Source of the DNA: Humidesulfovibrio sp.
Lineage (GTDB): Bacteria; Desulfobacterota; Desulfovibrionia; Desulfovibrionales; Desulfovibrionaceae
Length of the DNA: 64,000 nt
Direction of reading: 5' to 3'
Assembly (NCBI RefSeq): GCF_031082295.1
Contig: NZ_JAVHLD010000012.1
Span: forward strand, 1 to 64,000
Shown: positions 17,192-25,090 of the stretch, in pieces
Layout: each line of letters starts with the position of its first letter
Numbering within the stretch: position 1 is the stretch's first letter
Program-made: the position numbers and the translations under genes
Notes under the pieces: model-generated
Seen by the model: only the letters and a program-made list of their open reading frames with translations
Databases searched by the model: none
Told to the model about the DNA's origin: nothing

Positions 17192-18115
17192 ATGAACGTT
17201 GACGCGACCGTCTCCCTGCCCACGCCCCCGCGCCGGTCCCTGTCCGTGACCACGGGCCGCGACCGCGTGCGCAAGACCAAGCAGTGGCTGGCCTTCCTGA
17301 TGCTGCGCGGCGCCATCCTCATCGTGGCCGCAGCCCTGGCCGTCATCATCGGCTTCCTGCTGGTCAACGGGCTGTCGTCCATTTCGTGGAGTTTCCTGAC
17401 CGAGGTCCCGCGCAACAACATGACCGAGGGCGGCATCTGGCCGTGCATCGTGGGCACGGTGCTGCTGTCGCTGGGGGCCATGGCCGTGGCCCTGCCCCTG
17501 GGCGTGGCCAGCGCCATCTACCTGCACGAGTACGCCCAGCCGGGCAGGCTCATGCGCGTCATCCGCCTGGGGGTGAACAACCTGGCGGGCGTGCCCTCGG
17601 TGGTGTTCGGCCTGTTCGGCCTGGGACTGTTCGTCACGGTGCTCGATCTCGGCGTGTCGCTCCTGGCTGGCTGGCTGACGCTGGGCGTGCTGTGCCTGCC
17701 GGTGATCATCGGCACCACGGAGGAGGCCCTGAAGAGCGTCCCGGCCACCTACCGCGAGGCCTCCCTGGCCCTTGGCGGCACCAAGTGGCAGACCATCTGG
17801 CGGGTGGTGCTGCCCAGCGCCCTGCCGGGCATCCTCACCGGCTCCATATTGGGCATCAGCCGCGCCGCGGGCGAGACCGCGGCCATCATGTTCACGGCGG
17901 CGGTGTTCTACACCCCGAAGATGCCGACCTCCATGTTCTCCGACGTCATGGCCCTGCCCTACCACATCTACGTGCTGGCCACCGCGGGCACGGAGATCGA
18001 GAAGACCCGGCCCATCCAGTATGGCACGGCGCTGGTGCTCATCGCCCTGGTGCTGGGCATGAACCTCTTCGCCATCTTCCTGCGCGCCTGGCTGCAGAGA
18101 CGGGGGGAGCGGTAA
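17192..18115 (+). CDS. pstA: Phosphate ABC transporter permease PstA
   Basis: 307 aa. After a cytoplasmic, Arg-rich N-terminus (about 30 residues) there are six membrane segments with the PstA blocks GVASAIYLHEYA, NNLAGVPSVVFGLFGLGLF and the EAA loop (YREASLALGGTKWQTIWRV). It starts 12 bases after pstC. The operon has no pstB downstream; that gene lies on the opposite strand 1 kb further, facing this operon. I see no gene between 18116 and 18404. Confidence 0.93.
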   Translation: MNVDATVSLPTPPRRSLSVTTGRDRVRKTKQWLAFLMLRGAILIVAAALAVIIGFLLVNGLSSISWSFLTEVPRNNMTEGGIWPCIVGTVLLSLGAMAVALPLGVASAIYLHEYAQPGRLMRVIRLGVNNLAGVPSVVFGLFGLGLFVTVLDLGVSLLAGWLTLGVLCLPVIIGTTEEALKSVPATYREASLALGGTKWQTIWRVVLPSALPGILTGSILGISRAAGETAAIMFTAAVFYTPKMPTSMFSDVMALPYHIYVLATAGTEIEKTRPIQYGTALVLIALVLGMNLFAIFLRAWLQRRGER

Positions 18116-18404
18116 CGGGCAAAACAAAGAGGCTTCAGCCGTACAGCCATCAGGCTTCCCACTGCCAGGGCAGATGCCCCCCCGGACACTTCGCTGACAG
18201 GCTCTCTGCCTGCAAGCTGCGCATCCTCGGGTTGGTCCAAGCTGCCTCCCTCTCATCTTCGGCATAACTGCGGCCAGCATCTCCACCACGCACAAGGTGC
18301 GAAACTGTCCACCAATGTGCCTTTGTGCGGGTGCAAGAAGCTCTGCGCCTCCTGTTCCTCGTCATGGGCAACAAGATGCTCCATGCCCTACCAAGTCTGC
18401 ACGA

Positions 18405-18448
18405 CAAGCGGCCTGGCCCAGAGTTGACGCTCCAGGCCAGGCCGCTTG
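18405..18448. terminator. Bidirectional terminator between pstSCA and pstB-phoU
   Basis: A perfect 14-bp stem CAAGCGGCCTGGCC (18405-18418) / GGCCAGGCCGCTTG (18435-18448) with a 16-nt loop, between the ends of two convergent operons (pstA ends 18115, phoU ends 18475). T tracts are short on both sides. Confidence 0.72.
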
Positions 18449-18474
18449 AATGTAGTTTGACCGGAGGGACTTCT

Positions 18475-19140
18475 CTAACCCTTGCACCTGTGTTTCACGT
18501 TCTGGCCTTCCTTGATGAAGATGACGGCCTCGGCAAGGTTGGTGGCTAGGTCACCGATTCGTTCCAGGTGCCGTGAGGCCATTATGACATGCACGCTGCG
18601 CTCCACGATCCGTGTCTCCTCGACCATGGTGCTGATGGCCTCCTTGAGCACCTTGAGGGACAGTTCGTCGGCGGTGTGGTCCATGGCGCAGATCTCCCCG
18701 GCCAGCACCGTGTCTTCGTCCACAAAGGCACGCACGGCCTTGGTCAGCATATCCTGCACATGGGCGCAGAGCCGCTCCATGCGAGCATTGGCTGGCAGGG
18801 GCGGCCGAGTGGACAGAAACAGGGTGCGGTGGGCCAGGTTCACGCATTCGTCGCCGATGCGCTCCAGGTTCACGGTGAGGCGCATGGAGCCGATGATGAG
18901 GCGTAGGTCTTTGGCCATGGGCTGGTCCAAGGCCAGCAGTTCCAAGTTGAAGGTGTCGATGGCGTCTTCCATGTCGTTGACAGCCGCATCGTTCATGACC
19001 ACGCTCTCGGCCAGGTCGGTGTCGTTCTCCAGATAGGCGCGGGTGGCGTCGTGCACGGCCTTCTCGGTGAGGGCGGCCATGCGGATGAGCTGCATGCGCA
19101 GTTCGTCGAGCTTCTGGGTGAAATGGATGCGCTGCTGCAT
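18475..19140 (-). CDS. phoU: Phosphate signalling protein PhoU
   Basis: 221 aa from the ATG behind GGGGG (MQQRIHFTQKLDELRMQL); a longer upstream frame overlaps pstB and is spurious. Two PhoU helical repeats, each with the metal-binding E/DxxxD pattern: NDMEDAIDTFNLELL and RIGDECVNLAH in the first, HTADELSLKVLKE and RIGDLATNLAEAVIFI in the second. PhoU links the Pst transporter to the PhoR sensor and damps the Pho response at high phosphate. It follows pstB by 8 bases. No phoR is in the window. Confidence 0.93.
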   Translation of the reverse strand: MQQRIHFTQKLDELRMQLIRMAALTEKAVHDATRAYLENDTDLAESVVMNDAAVNDMEDAIDTFNLELLALDQPMAKDLRLIIGSMRLTVNLERIGDECVNLAHRTLFLSTRPPLPANARMERLCAHVQDMLTKAVRAFVDEDTVLAGEICAMDHTADELSLKVLKEAISTMVEETRIVERSVHVIMASRHLERIGDLATNLAEAVIFIKEGQNVKHRCKG

Positions 19141-19148
19141 GTGTCCCC

Positions 19149-19907
19149 CTAGCCGAAGCGGCCGGTGATGTAGTCTTCTGTCTGCTTGTTGCGCGGGCGG
19201 GTGAAGATGGTGCGAGTGTCGCCCTCTTCGATGAGTTTGCCTAAATAGAAGAAGGCCGTGCGGTCGGACACGCGCGCGGCCTGCTGCATGCTGTGGGTGA
19301 CGATGATGATGGTGAGGTCGCGCTTGAGCTCGTGGATCAGGTCCTCGATCTTCTGGGTGGCGATGGGGTCGAGCGCGCTGGCGGGCTCGTCCATGAGCAG
19401 GACCTCGGGCCGCACGGCCAGGGCGCGGGCGATGCACAGGCGCTGCTGCTGGCCGCCGGACAGTCCCAGCGCCGAGGACTCCAGGCGGTCCTTGACCTCG
19501 TCCCAGAGGGCCGCGCCGCGCAGGGAGGACTCCACGCTCTGATCGAGGACGCGCTTGTCCTTCACGCCGTTGACGCGCAGGCCGTAGGCCACGTTCTCGT
19601 AGATGGTCTTGGGGAAGGGGTTGGGCTTCTGGAATACCATGCCGATGCGCCGCCGCAACTCCACCACGTCCACGCCGGGGGCGTAAATGTCCTCGCCATC
19701 CAGGGTGAGCCGGCCGTCGACCCGCGCGCCGGGGATGAGGTCGTTCATGCGGTTGATGCAGCGCAGGTAGGTGCTCTTGCCGCAGCCCGAGGGGCCGATG
19801 AGCGCCGTGACCTGGTGCTCCTCAAAGTTTAGGTCCACTTGGTGCAGCGCCTGGAAGGCCCCGTAGTGGAAGTCCAGGGACTGTGAAGCAATCTTTATGT
19901 TGGGCAT
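19149..19907 (-). CDS. pstB: Phosphate ABC transporter ATPase PstB
   Basis: 252 aa. Walker A GPSGCGKS followed by the PstB-specific [19 protein letters not shown]-loop [17 protein letters not shown], signature [15 protein letters not shown], Walker [13 protein letters not shown] and switch His THSMQQ. The length is normal for PstB. It energises PstCA although encoded on the opposite strand in a separate pstB-phoU operon with its own Pho box. Confidence 0.95.
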   Translation of the reverse strand: MPNIKIASQSLDFHYGAFQALHQVDLNFEEHQVTALIGPSGCGKSTYLRCINRMNDLIPGARVDGRLTLDGEDIYAPGVDVVELRRRIGMVFQKPNPFPKTIYENVAYGLRVNGVKDKRVLDQSVESSLRGAALWDEVKDRLESSALGLSGGQQQRLCIARALAVRPEVLLMDEPASALDPIATQKIEDLIHELKRDLTIIIVTHSMQQAARVSDRTAFFYLGKLIEEGDTRTIFTRPRNKQTEDYITGRFG

Positions 19908-19976
19908 GGGCTCTCCGTGCTCTGCCGGTCAGGGCCAAGCGGGACACTTTCCCGCCAAGCCGTTGCCTGCGGGGTG

Positions 19977-20031
19977 AAGATACTCTTTGGGCGCAACATC
20001 AGGGACACGAGAATGTGACAATTCGGTGACG
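19977..20031 (-). promoter_or_regulatory. Pho box and -10 element of pstB-phoU
   Basis: On the minus strand CGTCACC (20031-20025), TGTCACA (20020-20014) and CGTGTCC (20009-20003) are exactly 11 nt apart, with TATCTT (19982-19977) 20 nt downstream as likely -10. The pstB start codon is 70 bases further. Confidence 0.68.
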
Positions 20032-20138
20032 AAGCACAGGGAGCAAGGTCCCGCAAGCGTTGATCTTGAGTACCAGCCACTCATGGCGCACGGCGAGGGA
20101 GGAGAGAAGGGCGCAATAGTTGCTGGCGGGAATGCATT

Positions 20139-20825
20139 TCAGTCTTTGAACCGGTATCCCACGCCGCGCAAGGTCTCGATCCAGTCGGCATAGTGGCCCA
20201 GCTTGACCCGCAAGCGGCGCATGTGCGTGTCAATGGTGCGCGAAGTCCCTTCGAATTCCGTATTCCAGACCATATCCAGGAGCCTGTCTCTGGAGAGCAC
20301 GCGGCCCCGGCTCTGCACGATGGCCTTGAACAGCTTCTGCTCGGTGGCAGTCAACACGCGCTTTTCGCCGTCCACTAACATTTCATGAGCAGCAAAGTTC
20401 ACCATGAGCCCTTCGCGCTGGAAAGTGTCCGAGTTTTCGTCATGTTCCGAACTTGTCCTGCGCAGCACGATCTTGATACGCAGAAGGAGTTCGCGAGTGC
20501 TGAAGGGCTTGAGCACATAGTCCTCGGCTCCAAGCTCCAGACCCACAACGCGGTCCACCTCATCGGTGCGCGCGGTGAGAAAGATCACCGGCACCGCGCT
20601 TAAGGAAGGGATCTGCTTGAGCGTGCGGCAAACTTCAAAGCCGTCCATTTCCGGCAGCATCAGGTCGAGCAGCACGAGGTCAGGACGCCAGCGGTCCATG
20701 ACGTTTAGAGCCTGTTTTCCGTCCAGCGCCGTGCGCACTTCAAAGCCTGCCGCGGTGAGATTGTAACGCAAGAGCTCACACGTTTCCGCATGATCCTCCA
20801 CCACCATGACTCGCCGCTGTTCCAT
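20139..20825 (-). CDS. phoB: PhoB-type OmpR-family response regulator
   Basis: 228 aa. Receiver domain (1-120) with the acidic pocket EDH, phosphoacceptor Asp in LVLLDLMLPEMDG, Thr in FLTAR and Lys in LKPFS. The C-terminal winged helix (about 130-226) has the PhoB/OmpR pattern: LTATEQKLFKAIVQSRGRVLSRDRLLD, then RTIDTHMRRLRVKLG and the wing GVGYRF. Located between pstB-phoU and a Pho-box-controlled gene, so it is the probable PhoB of this regulon. No sensor kinase is adjacent. Upstream there is only a weak Pho-box-like pair (20910-20927). Confidence 0.85.
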   Translation of the reverse strand: MEQRRVMVVEDHAETCELLRYNLTAAGFEVRTALDGKQALNVMDRWRPDLVLLDLMLPEMDGFEVCRTLKQIPSLSAVPVIFLTARTDEVDRVVGLELGAEDYVLKPFSTRELLLRIKIVLRRTSSEHDENSDTFQREGLMVNFAAHEMLVDGEKRVLTATEQKLFKAIVQSRGRVLSRDRLLDMVWNTEFEGTSRTIDTHMRRLRVKLGHYADWIETLRGVGYRFKD

Positions 20826-20909
20826 GAGCTAAGCTCCCCGTTATGAATGAGATGAAAGGCAGCGTTACTTGCAATTGCGTTCACCTTAGACCCCTCCGGG
20901 GCGCCCATT

Positions 20910-20927
20910 GTTACCTTGGCGTTACGT
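20910..20927 (-). promoter_or_regulatory. Weak Pho-box-like pair upstream of phoB
   Basis: On the minus strand CGTAACG (20927-20921) and GGTAACA (20916-20910) are 11 nt apart, about 85 bases before phoB. They differ from the CGTCACA consensus seen at the other promoters, with A in place of C at the fourth position. Autoregulation of phoB is possible but this is the weakest site of the set. Confidence 0.32.
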
Positions 20928-20953
20928 CGGGGCAAAGGTTCCGCAACACCGGA

Positions 20954-23302
20954 TCAGGCTGCAGAGTCTTCCTTGAGCGGGGCAGGTTCGGCGCAGACTC
21001 CCTGACCGTTTCCGGGCAGTTGTTCGGTGCCCAGCGGTTGCCTGCGATCCCTCGCGTACACATTACCGGGCAGGGACTTGGCGTATTTCTTCACATACGC
21101 GGCGCGTTCGCCGATCTCCTGGAGACTGCAGGGTCCGCCGATCTCCAGGATGCCGATGCTGAGCGACACCAGTGGATAGGTTCGCTCCACGCCGTCGCGG
21201 CCCGTGGCGATGACCTCGCCGCGCGTGCGGTCCTCCAGACAGTAGCAGCCCCGGATGAGGCGCTTGAAGCTGCGCGTAGTGGCCTGGCAGATGCGCTCCA
21301 CGTGTTCTGGCTTGCTCATCAAAACGAAGTCGTCCCCGCCGATGTGAAAGAGCTTTGCCGTGGCGTCACCATAGCGGCGCACGCTGTGGTCCAGCAGGTC
21401 TGCGGCCAGCTTGATGACCCGGTCGCCGTTCTTGAAGCCATAGGTGTCGTTGTAGACCTTGAAGTTGTCCAGGTCGGCGTAGGCGATGGAAAAGCATTTC
21501 CCGGCCGCCACGCTGGCCTCGACCTCCTGCTCCAGGGTCACGTTGCCGGGCAGGCCCGTGAGCGGGTTGGTGCCCTTGGCCATCTCCACCTGGACGCTCG
21601 CCAGGGTGCTTAGAAGCCGCTGCACGGTGACGATGCCCAACACCCGCCCCTGGCTGGTGACGATGATGTCATCGTAGGCCTTGATCTTCTCGCGCTGCAT
21701 GGCGGCCTTGGCCGTTTGCTCCACGGGCGTTGCCTCGTCCACGATGAGCGGGCTGCGGTCCATGATGGCCTCCACGGGCCGTTTGGCATACAGGGCCGAA
21801 CCGAACTGCCCGGAGAGCTGCCGATTGAGCTGGTATTCCATGACCAGGCCGATGGGCCTCTCCTCGTCCACAATCACGATGCTGGTATGTTGGCGTGTGG
21901 ACTCGAAGCACTGCTGGGCGTCGGGCACGAGCATCCCGGCCGGGCGCACCTGCGCGGCCTCCACAAGATTGCCGATAGGCATGAGGCAGGAGGTGCTGAT
22001 TCGCGTCTGCTCCTGACGGGTCCGCAGATAGGTGGTGTCGAGCGCCAGGGAGGGCTTGGGCGTGGCTGGCTTGGCCAGGTAGTAGCCCTGACCGTAATGC
22101 ACGCCGATGTCGATGAGGCAGGCGGCCTGGGCCTGTGACTCGATGCCCTCGGCGATGATCTTGGAGCCGATCTTGTCGGCAAAGGTGACGAAGGTTTCGA
22201 TGAGCGCGCGCTTCACCGGATCCTTGTCGATGCCCTGGATGAGGCTCATGTCGATCTTGATGAAATCCGGCCTGATCTGGGCGATGGAGGTGAGCCCGGA
22301 ATACCCGGCCCCGGCGTCGTCGATGGCCACCAGATAGCCCTGGCTGCGGTAGTGGTCCAGCGTGCGGTGGAAGAGGGCGAACTCTGTGATGCTGTGCCGC
22401 TCGGTGATCTCAAAAACAATGTTCTCCGGGGCGAGCCCCACGGTTTCGAGCAGCTCCAGCGTTTTGCCGTGGGTGAAATTCGGGTCGGCCATGGTCTTGG
22501 GATGGATGTTCAGAAAGAGCTTTTGCCCAGGGGCTATGAGTCCCAGGGTGCTGATGGCCTTTTCGCGGCACAGGCGTTCCAGGGCGAAGAGCTTGCCGGA
22601 CTGCTCGGCAAAGTCAAAGAGCATGGCCGGGGACTGAAAGGCCGTGCCCTCGGGGCCGCGCGCGAGGGCCTCCCAGGCCAGGATGGTGCCGGTGGTGAAG
22701 TCTGCGATGGGCTGGAACACCGCGCGCACGTCCCGGTTGTGCAAAATGGCATTGAATTCGGTGGACAGGGAGAGCTGGCTTAAATCCAGGCGCATTTTGG
22801 CGCGCAGCCGGGCCTCGTTCACGGCCTGGAACAGCCGGGCCTCGCGGTCCTGGCCTTTGGCTACGGTGTGGCGAGCGCAGCCGAATCCCAGGTCCAGCTC
22901 ACGCCCGGCCCAGCGCAATAGGTGCGCGTTGGCCTCGCGCTGAGCCAGGAGTCGGATCTCGTAAGCCGTGTCGTGCTGAGTGCGCGGATCATCTCCTTGG
23001 CTGGGCCAGCCCAGCAGGTATTCGCCAGGTTCAAGCGTCATACAAAATGGCACCACATGCAGGCGTTCGCTGACGGCCCGGCGGAGCACGGCAGTGAGCT
23101 GCGCCTCGACCTCCTGAGCCAGGTCGTTGCCGTAAAGTTCGCGCAACAGGGGGAAGTCGCGCACGTTGATGAGCAGGATGTCGAAGTCCTGCCCATTGCG
23201 CACGAGTTCACGCAGGCGGTTTGTGCGCAGGTCAGGAGCGCCAGTGTCGGCTGCTGGCGCATGCTTGCCATTGCGTAGCAGGTGCAAAACGGTTTTGATC
23301 AT
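20954..23302 (-). CDS. EAL - CBS - GGDEF cyclic-di-GMP protein
   Basis: 782 aa from the ATG behind GAGG (MIKTVLHLLRNGK). The N-terminal about 150 residues are a degenerate domain of GGDEF-like fold. The EAL phosphodiesterase domain (about 185-435) keeps EALARGP, NIHPKT, EITERH, DDAGAGYS, KIDMSLI, EGIES and QGYYLAKP, so it should hydrolyse c-di-GMP. A CBS-pair region follows (about 460-590: SIVIVDEERPIGLV, VTSQGRVLGIVTV). The C-terminal GGDEF domain (about 605-750) has IGGDDF and may also be active. There is no signal peptide or membrane segment, so it is cytoplasmic. A three-unit Pho box lies 72-100 bases upstream, suggesting induction by phosphate starvation. Confidence 0.88.
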   Translation of the reverse strand: MIKTVLHLLRNGKHAPAADTGAPDLRTNRLRELVRNGQDFDILLINVRDFPLLRELYGNDLAQEVEAQLTAVLRRAVSERLHVVPFCMTLEPGEYLLGWPSQGDDPRTQHDTAYEIRLLAQREANAHLLRWAGRELDLGFGCARHTVAKGQDREARLFQAVNEARLRAKMRLDLSQLSLSTEFNAILHNRDVRAVFQPIADFTTGTILAWEALARGPEGTAFQSPAMLFDFAEQSGKLFALERLCREKAISTLGLIAPGQKLFLNIHPKTMADPNFTHGKTLELLETVGLAPENIVFEITERHSITEFALFHRTLDHYRSQGYLVAIDDAGAGYSGLTSIAQIRPDFIKIDMSLIQGIDKDPVKRALIETFVTFADKIGSKIIAEGIESQAQAACLIDIGVHYGQGYYLAKPATPKPSLALDTTYLRTRQEQTRISTSCLMPIGNLVEAAQVRPAGMLVPDAQQCFESTRQHTSIVIVDEERPIGLVMEYQLNRQLSGQFGSALYAKRPVEAIMDRSPLIVDEATPVEQTAKAAMQREKIKAYDDIIVTSQGRVLGIVTVQRLLSTLASVQVEMAKGTNPLTGLPGNVTLEQEVEASVAAGKCFSIAYADLDNFKVYNDTYGFKNGDRVIKLAADLLDHSVRRYGDATAKLFHIGGDDFVLMSKPEHVERICQATTRSFKRLIRGCYCLEDRTRGEVIATGRDGVERTYPLVSLSIGILEIGGPCSLQEIGERAAYVKKYAKSLPGNVYARDRRQPLGTEQLPGNGQGVCAEPAPLKEDSAA

Positions 23303-23373
23303 TGCGGACCTCGGGGGATCTGGCTGTGTGGTGTATGTGACGTGTATGTCTCGCGTGGAGATAGTTATGTCCC

Positions 23374-23402
23374 GACGACGGTTGTGTGACGCCCTTGTGA
23401 CA
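23374..23402 (-). promoter_or_regulatory. Pho-box-like array upstream of the EAL-GGDEF gene
   Basis: On the minus strand TGTCACA (23402-23396), CGTCACA (23391-23385) and CGTCGTC (23380-23374) are exactly 11 nt apart; the first two are near-perfect copies of the pstS units, including the CAAC spacer. An A/T-rich CATAACTAT lies just downstream as a possible -10. Confidence 0.62.
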
Positions 23403-23599
23403 ACCTGGAAAGCATTGGGTACAGAAAATATGGAAAACGCCCGGAGAAACATGTCCGTCCGGGCGTAGGTGGAGCGCGAAGCTTGCGGCTAGCGGTAGTG
23501 CCGGTTGCTCCCGCCCATGGCCAGGAATACCTGGGGAGGGATGATCTGTAGGAGTTGACCTAATGCGAGAGGGCTACATCAGCACCGCGTGGCCGCTTG

Positions 23600-24871
23600 C
23601 TATACATAGGTATGCTTAAGCTTCATGACGTCTCGGTAGGGAACCACGCCCTGGATCACATCCTTTTCGTCCAGGACGGGAATGGCCCGAAAGCCATAGC
23701 GCTCGAACATGGCTGCGGCGTCCTTGAGGGTGTCCCCAAGGGCCAAGCTCTTGACGCCGGTGGTCATGATGGCGTCCAGCCGCTGGGAGGGCTCTGCGCG
23801 CAGAATCGAATGGTAATTGACCACTCCGAGCAGACGGTTGTCGCCGGAGAGGACGTAGACGTACCAGATGACGTCCTTGTCGCGGGCGACCTCGCGGAAT
23901 TGCTGAAAGACCTCGTCGACCTTGGTCTCGGGCGGAAAGGTGATGATGCTGTCCGTGGCGAAGTCGGCGATATCCTTGTCGTGGTCGTCCATGAGCGACT
24001 CGATCTTTTCGACATGGTCCTTTTCGTCCATCAGGGCCAGGATGTCGTCGGCATCGGAGGCCGGCAGGGCCGAAAGCACATCCGCAGCCTGGGCCGGGGT
24101 CATTTCGTCAATAAGGTCGGCGGCCATCTCGTCGCCGATGCTTTCGATGATTTCGCGTTGCACGCGGGGTTCGATCTCTTCCAGGGTGTCGGAAGCTTTT
24201 TCCAGACCCAATGCGTTGAAGATGGCTAGGCGCTGATCGTGCTCCATCTCCTCCAGGATGTCGGCCAGGTCCACAGGGTGGATCTCATGGATCTTGTCCT
24301 TTAGGATGTTGAGCTTGAGGCTGCCAGTGAAACGGCCCAGCTCATGTGAGAGCGGCTGCACGAATTTCCAGGGAATGGGCTCATCCTTGAGGGTGGCCGC
24401 CAGGTCGCTGATGAAGCTGGCCAGGCGGCTGAGGCCGATGCGGCGTAGGAAGCTCTGGCGCGAGCAGTCCACGCCGCTGACAAACAGTTTGCCACTGCGG
24501 CCGCACAGGCGCACGTCGTAGACCACCTCGACCTCATGGTCCTCAAGGTCTACGATTTTCTTATCCAGGATGTGATCCTGCAAAAGCACCAGGCCGTCGA
24601 AGTGGTCCTTCTCGCGGCTTTCAATGCTTTCCAGGCTCACCGCGACCTCCCGCTCCCCGATCTCGACGTCGGACCACGGGACCAACAGCGACTTGTAGCC
24701 AAAGGAGCGGCGGACGATGATGTCGGTGATTTCCGGCAAGACCTCAGTCTCACGGATGACCATATCGTCGAGCTTGCCGATCTTCTTGCCGTTCCATACG
24801 ACCTTCAGGCCGAGGAGGTCAGAAAGGGAATAGGCCTGCTCGGTGCAGGTAGAATTGTTCTGCTGGACCAT
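23600..24871 (-). CDS. PRC-barrel / MgtE-N / CBS protein without membrane domain
   Basis: 423 aa. Residues about 12-85 form a PRC-barrel-like domain (LLGLKVVWNGKKIGKLDDM), with a second barrel-like segment to about 165. Residues about 195-295 are a MgtE N-terminal helical superfold (IHPVDLADILEEMEHDQRLAIF). Residues about 300-420 are a CBS pair (DSIITFPPETKVDEVF, VKSLALGDTLKDAA, PVLDEKDVIQGVVPY). In MgtE these parts sense Mg2+ and gate the channel, but the five-helix membrane domain is absent here. It is the last gene of an operon with an Nramp transporter, so a soluble metal- or nucleotide-sensing partner of that transporter is a reasonable inference. Confidence 0.82.
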   Translation of the reverse strand: MVQQNNSTCTEQAYSLSDLLGLKVVWNGKKIGKLDDMVIRETEVLPEITDIIVRRSFGYKSLLVPWSDVEIGEREVAVSLESIESREKDHFDGLVLLQDHILDKKIVDLEDHEVEVVYDVRLCGRSGKLFVSGVDCSRQSFLRRIGLSRLASFISDLAATLKDEPIPWKFVQPLSHELGRFTGSLKLNILKDKIHEIHPVDLADILEEMEHDQRLAIFNALGLEKASDTLEEIEPRVQREIIESIGDEMAADLIDEMTPAQAADVLSALPASDADDILALMDEKDHVEKIESLMDDHDKDIADFATDSIITFPPETKVDEVFQQFREVARDKDVIWYVYVLSGDNRLLGVVNYHSILRAEPSQRLDAIMTTGVKSLALGDTLKDAAAMFERYGFRAIPVLDEKDVIQGVVPYRDVMKLKHTYV

Positions 24872-24895
24872 GATGTTCTCCCTTATAATGCTGGG

Positions 24896-25075
24896 CTACG
24901 CCGTCAGCACAGTGATGAACTTGTACAGAAGCAGGCCCACCAGCAGCAGCAGGTAGCAGCGCAGGAGCAACAGACAGACCTTGACCGGGCGGGACATGAC
25001 CAGGCTCGGCGTGGCGTATTTCTCGTTGATCTCGTTGATCTTCCGGAAGTGTTTGCGCATGAAGTTCTTGAACAT
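24896..25075 (-). CDS. Small single-span membrane protein, 59 aa
   Basis: Starts at an ATG behind GGGAGGCTGACC, a good ribosome-binding site. The basic N-terminus (MFKNFMRKHFRKINEINEKY) is followed by one strongly hydrophobic segment (about residues 36-57, rich in Leu). It lies 15 bases after the Nramp gene and 24 bases before the MgtE-N/CBS gene on the same strand. I infer a small subunit or adaptor of the transporter; no known family recognised. Confidence 0.7.
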   Translation of the reverse strand: MFKNFMRKHFRKINEINEKYATPSLVMSRPVKVCLLLLRCYLLLLVGLLLYKFITVLTA

Positions 25076-25090
25076 GGTCAGCCTCCCTGG

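Noticed and set aside
15677-18295. Very long open frame (872 codons) antisense to pstS-pstC-pstA
   Set aside because: It mirrors the codon structure of three well-supported genes, is full of His/Gly/Arg runs and has no ribosome-binding site; typical of GC-rich antisense frames.
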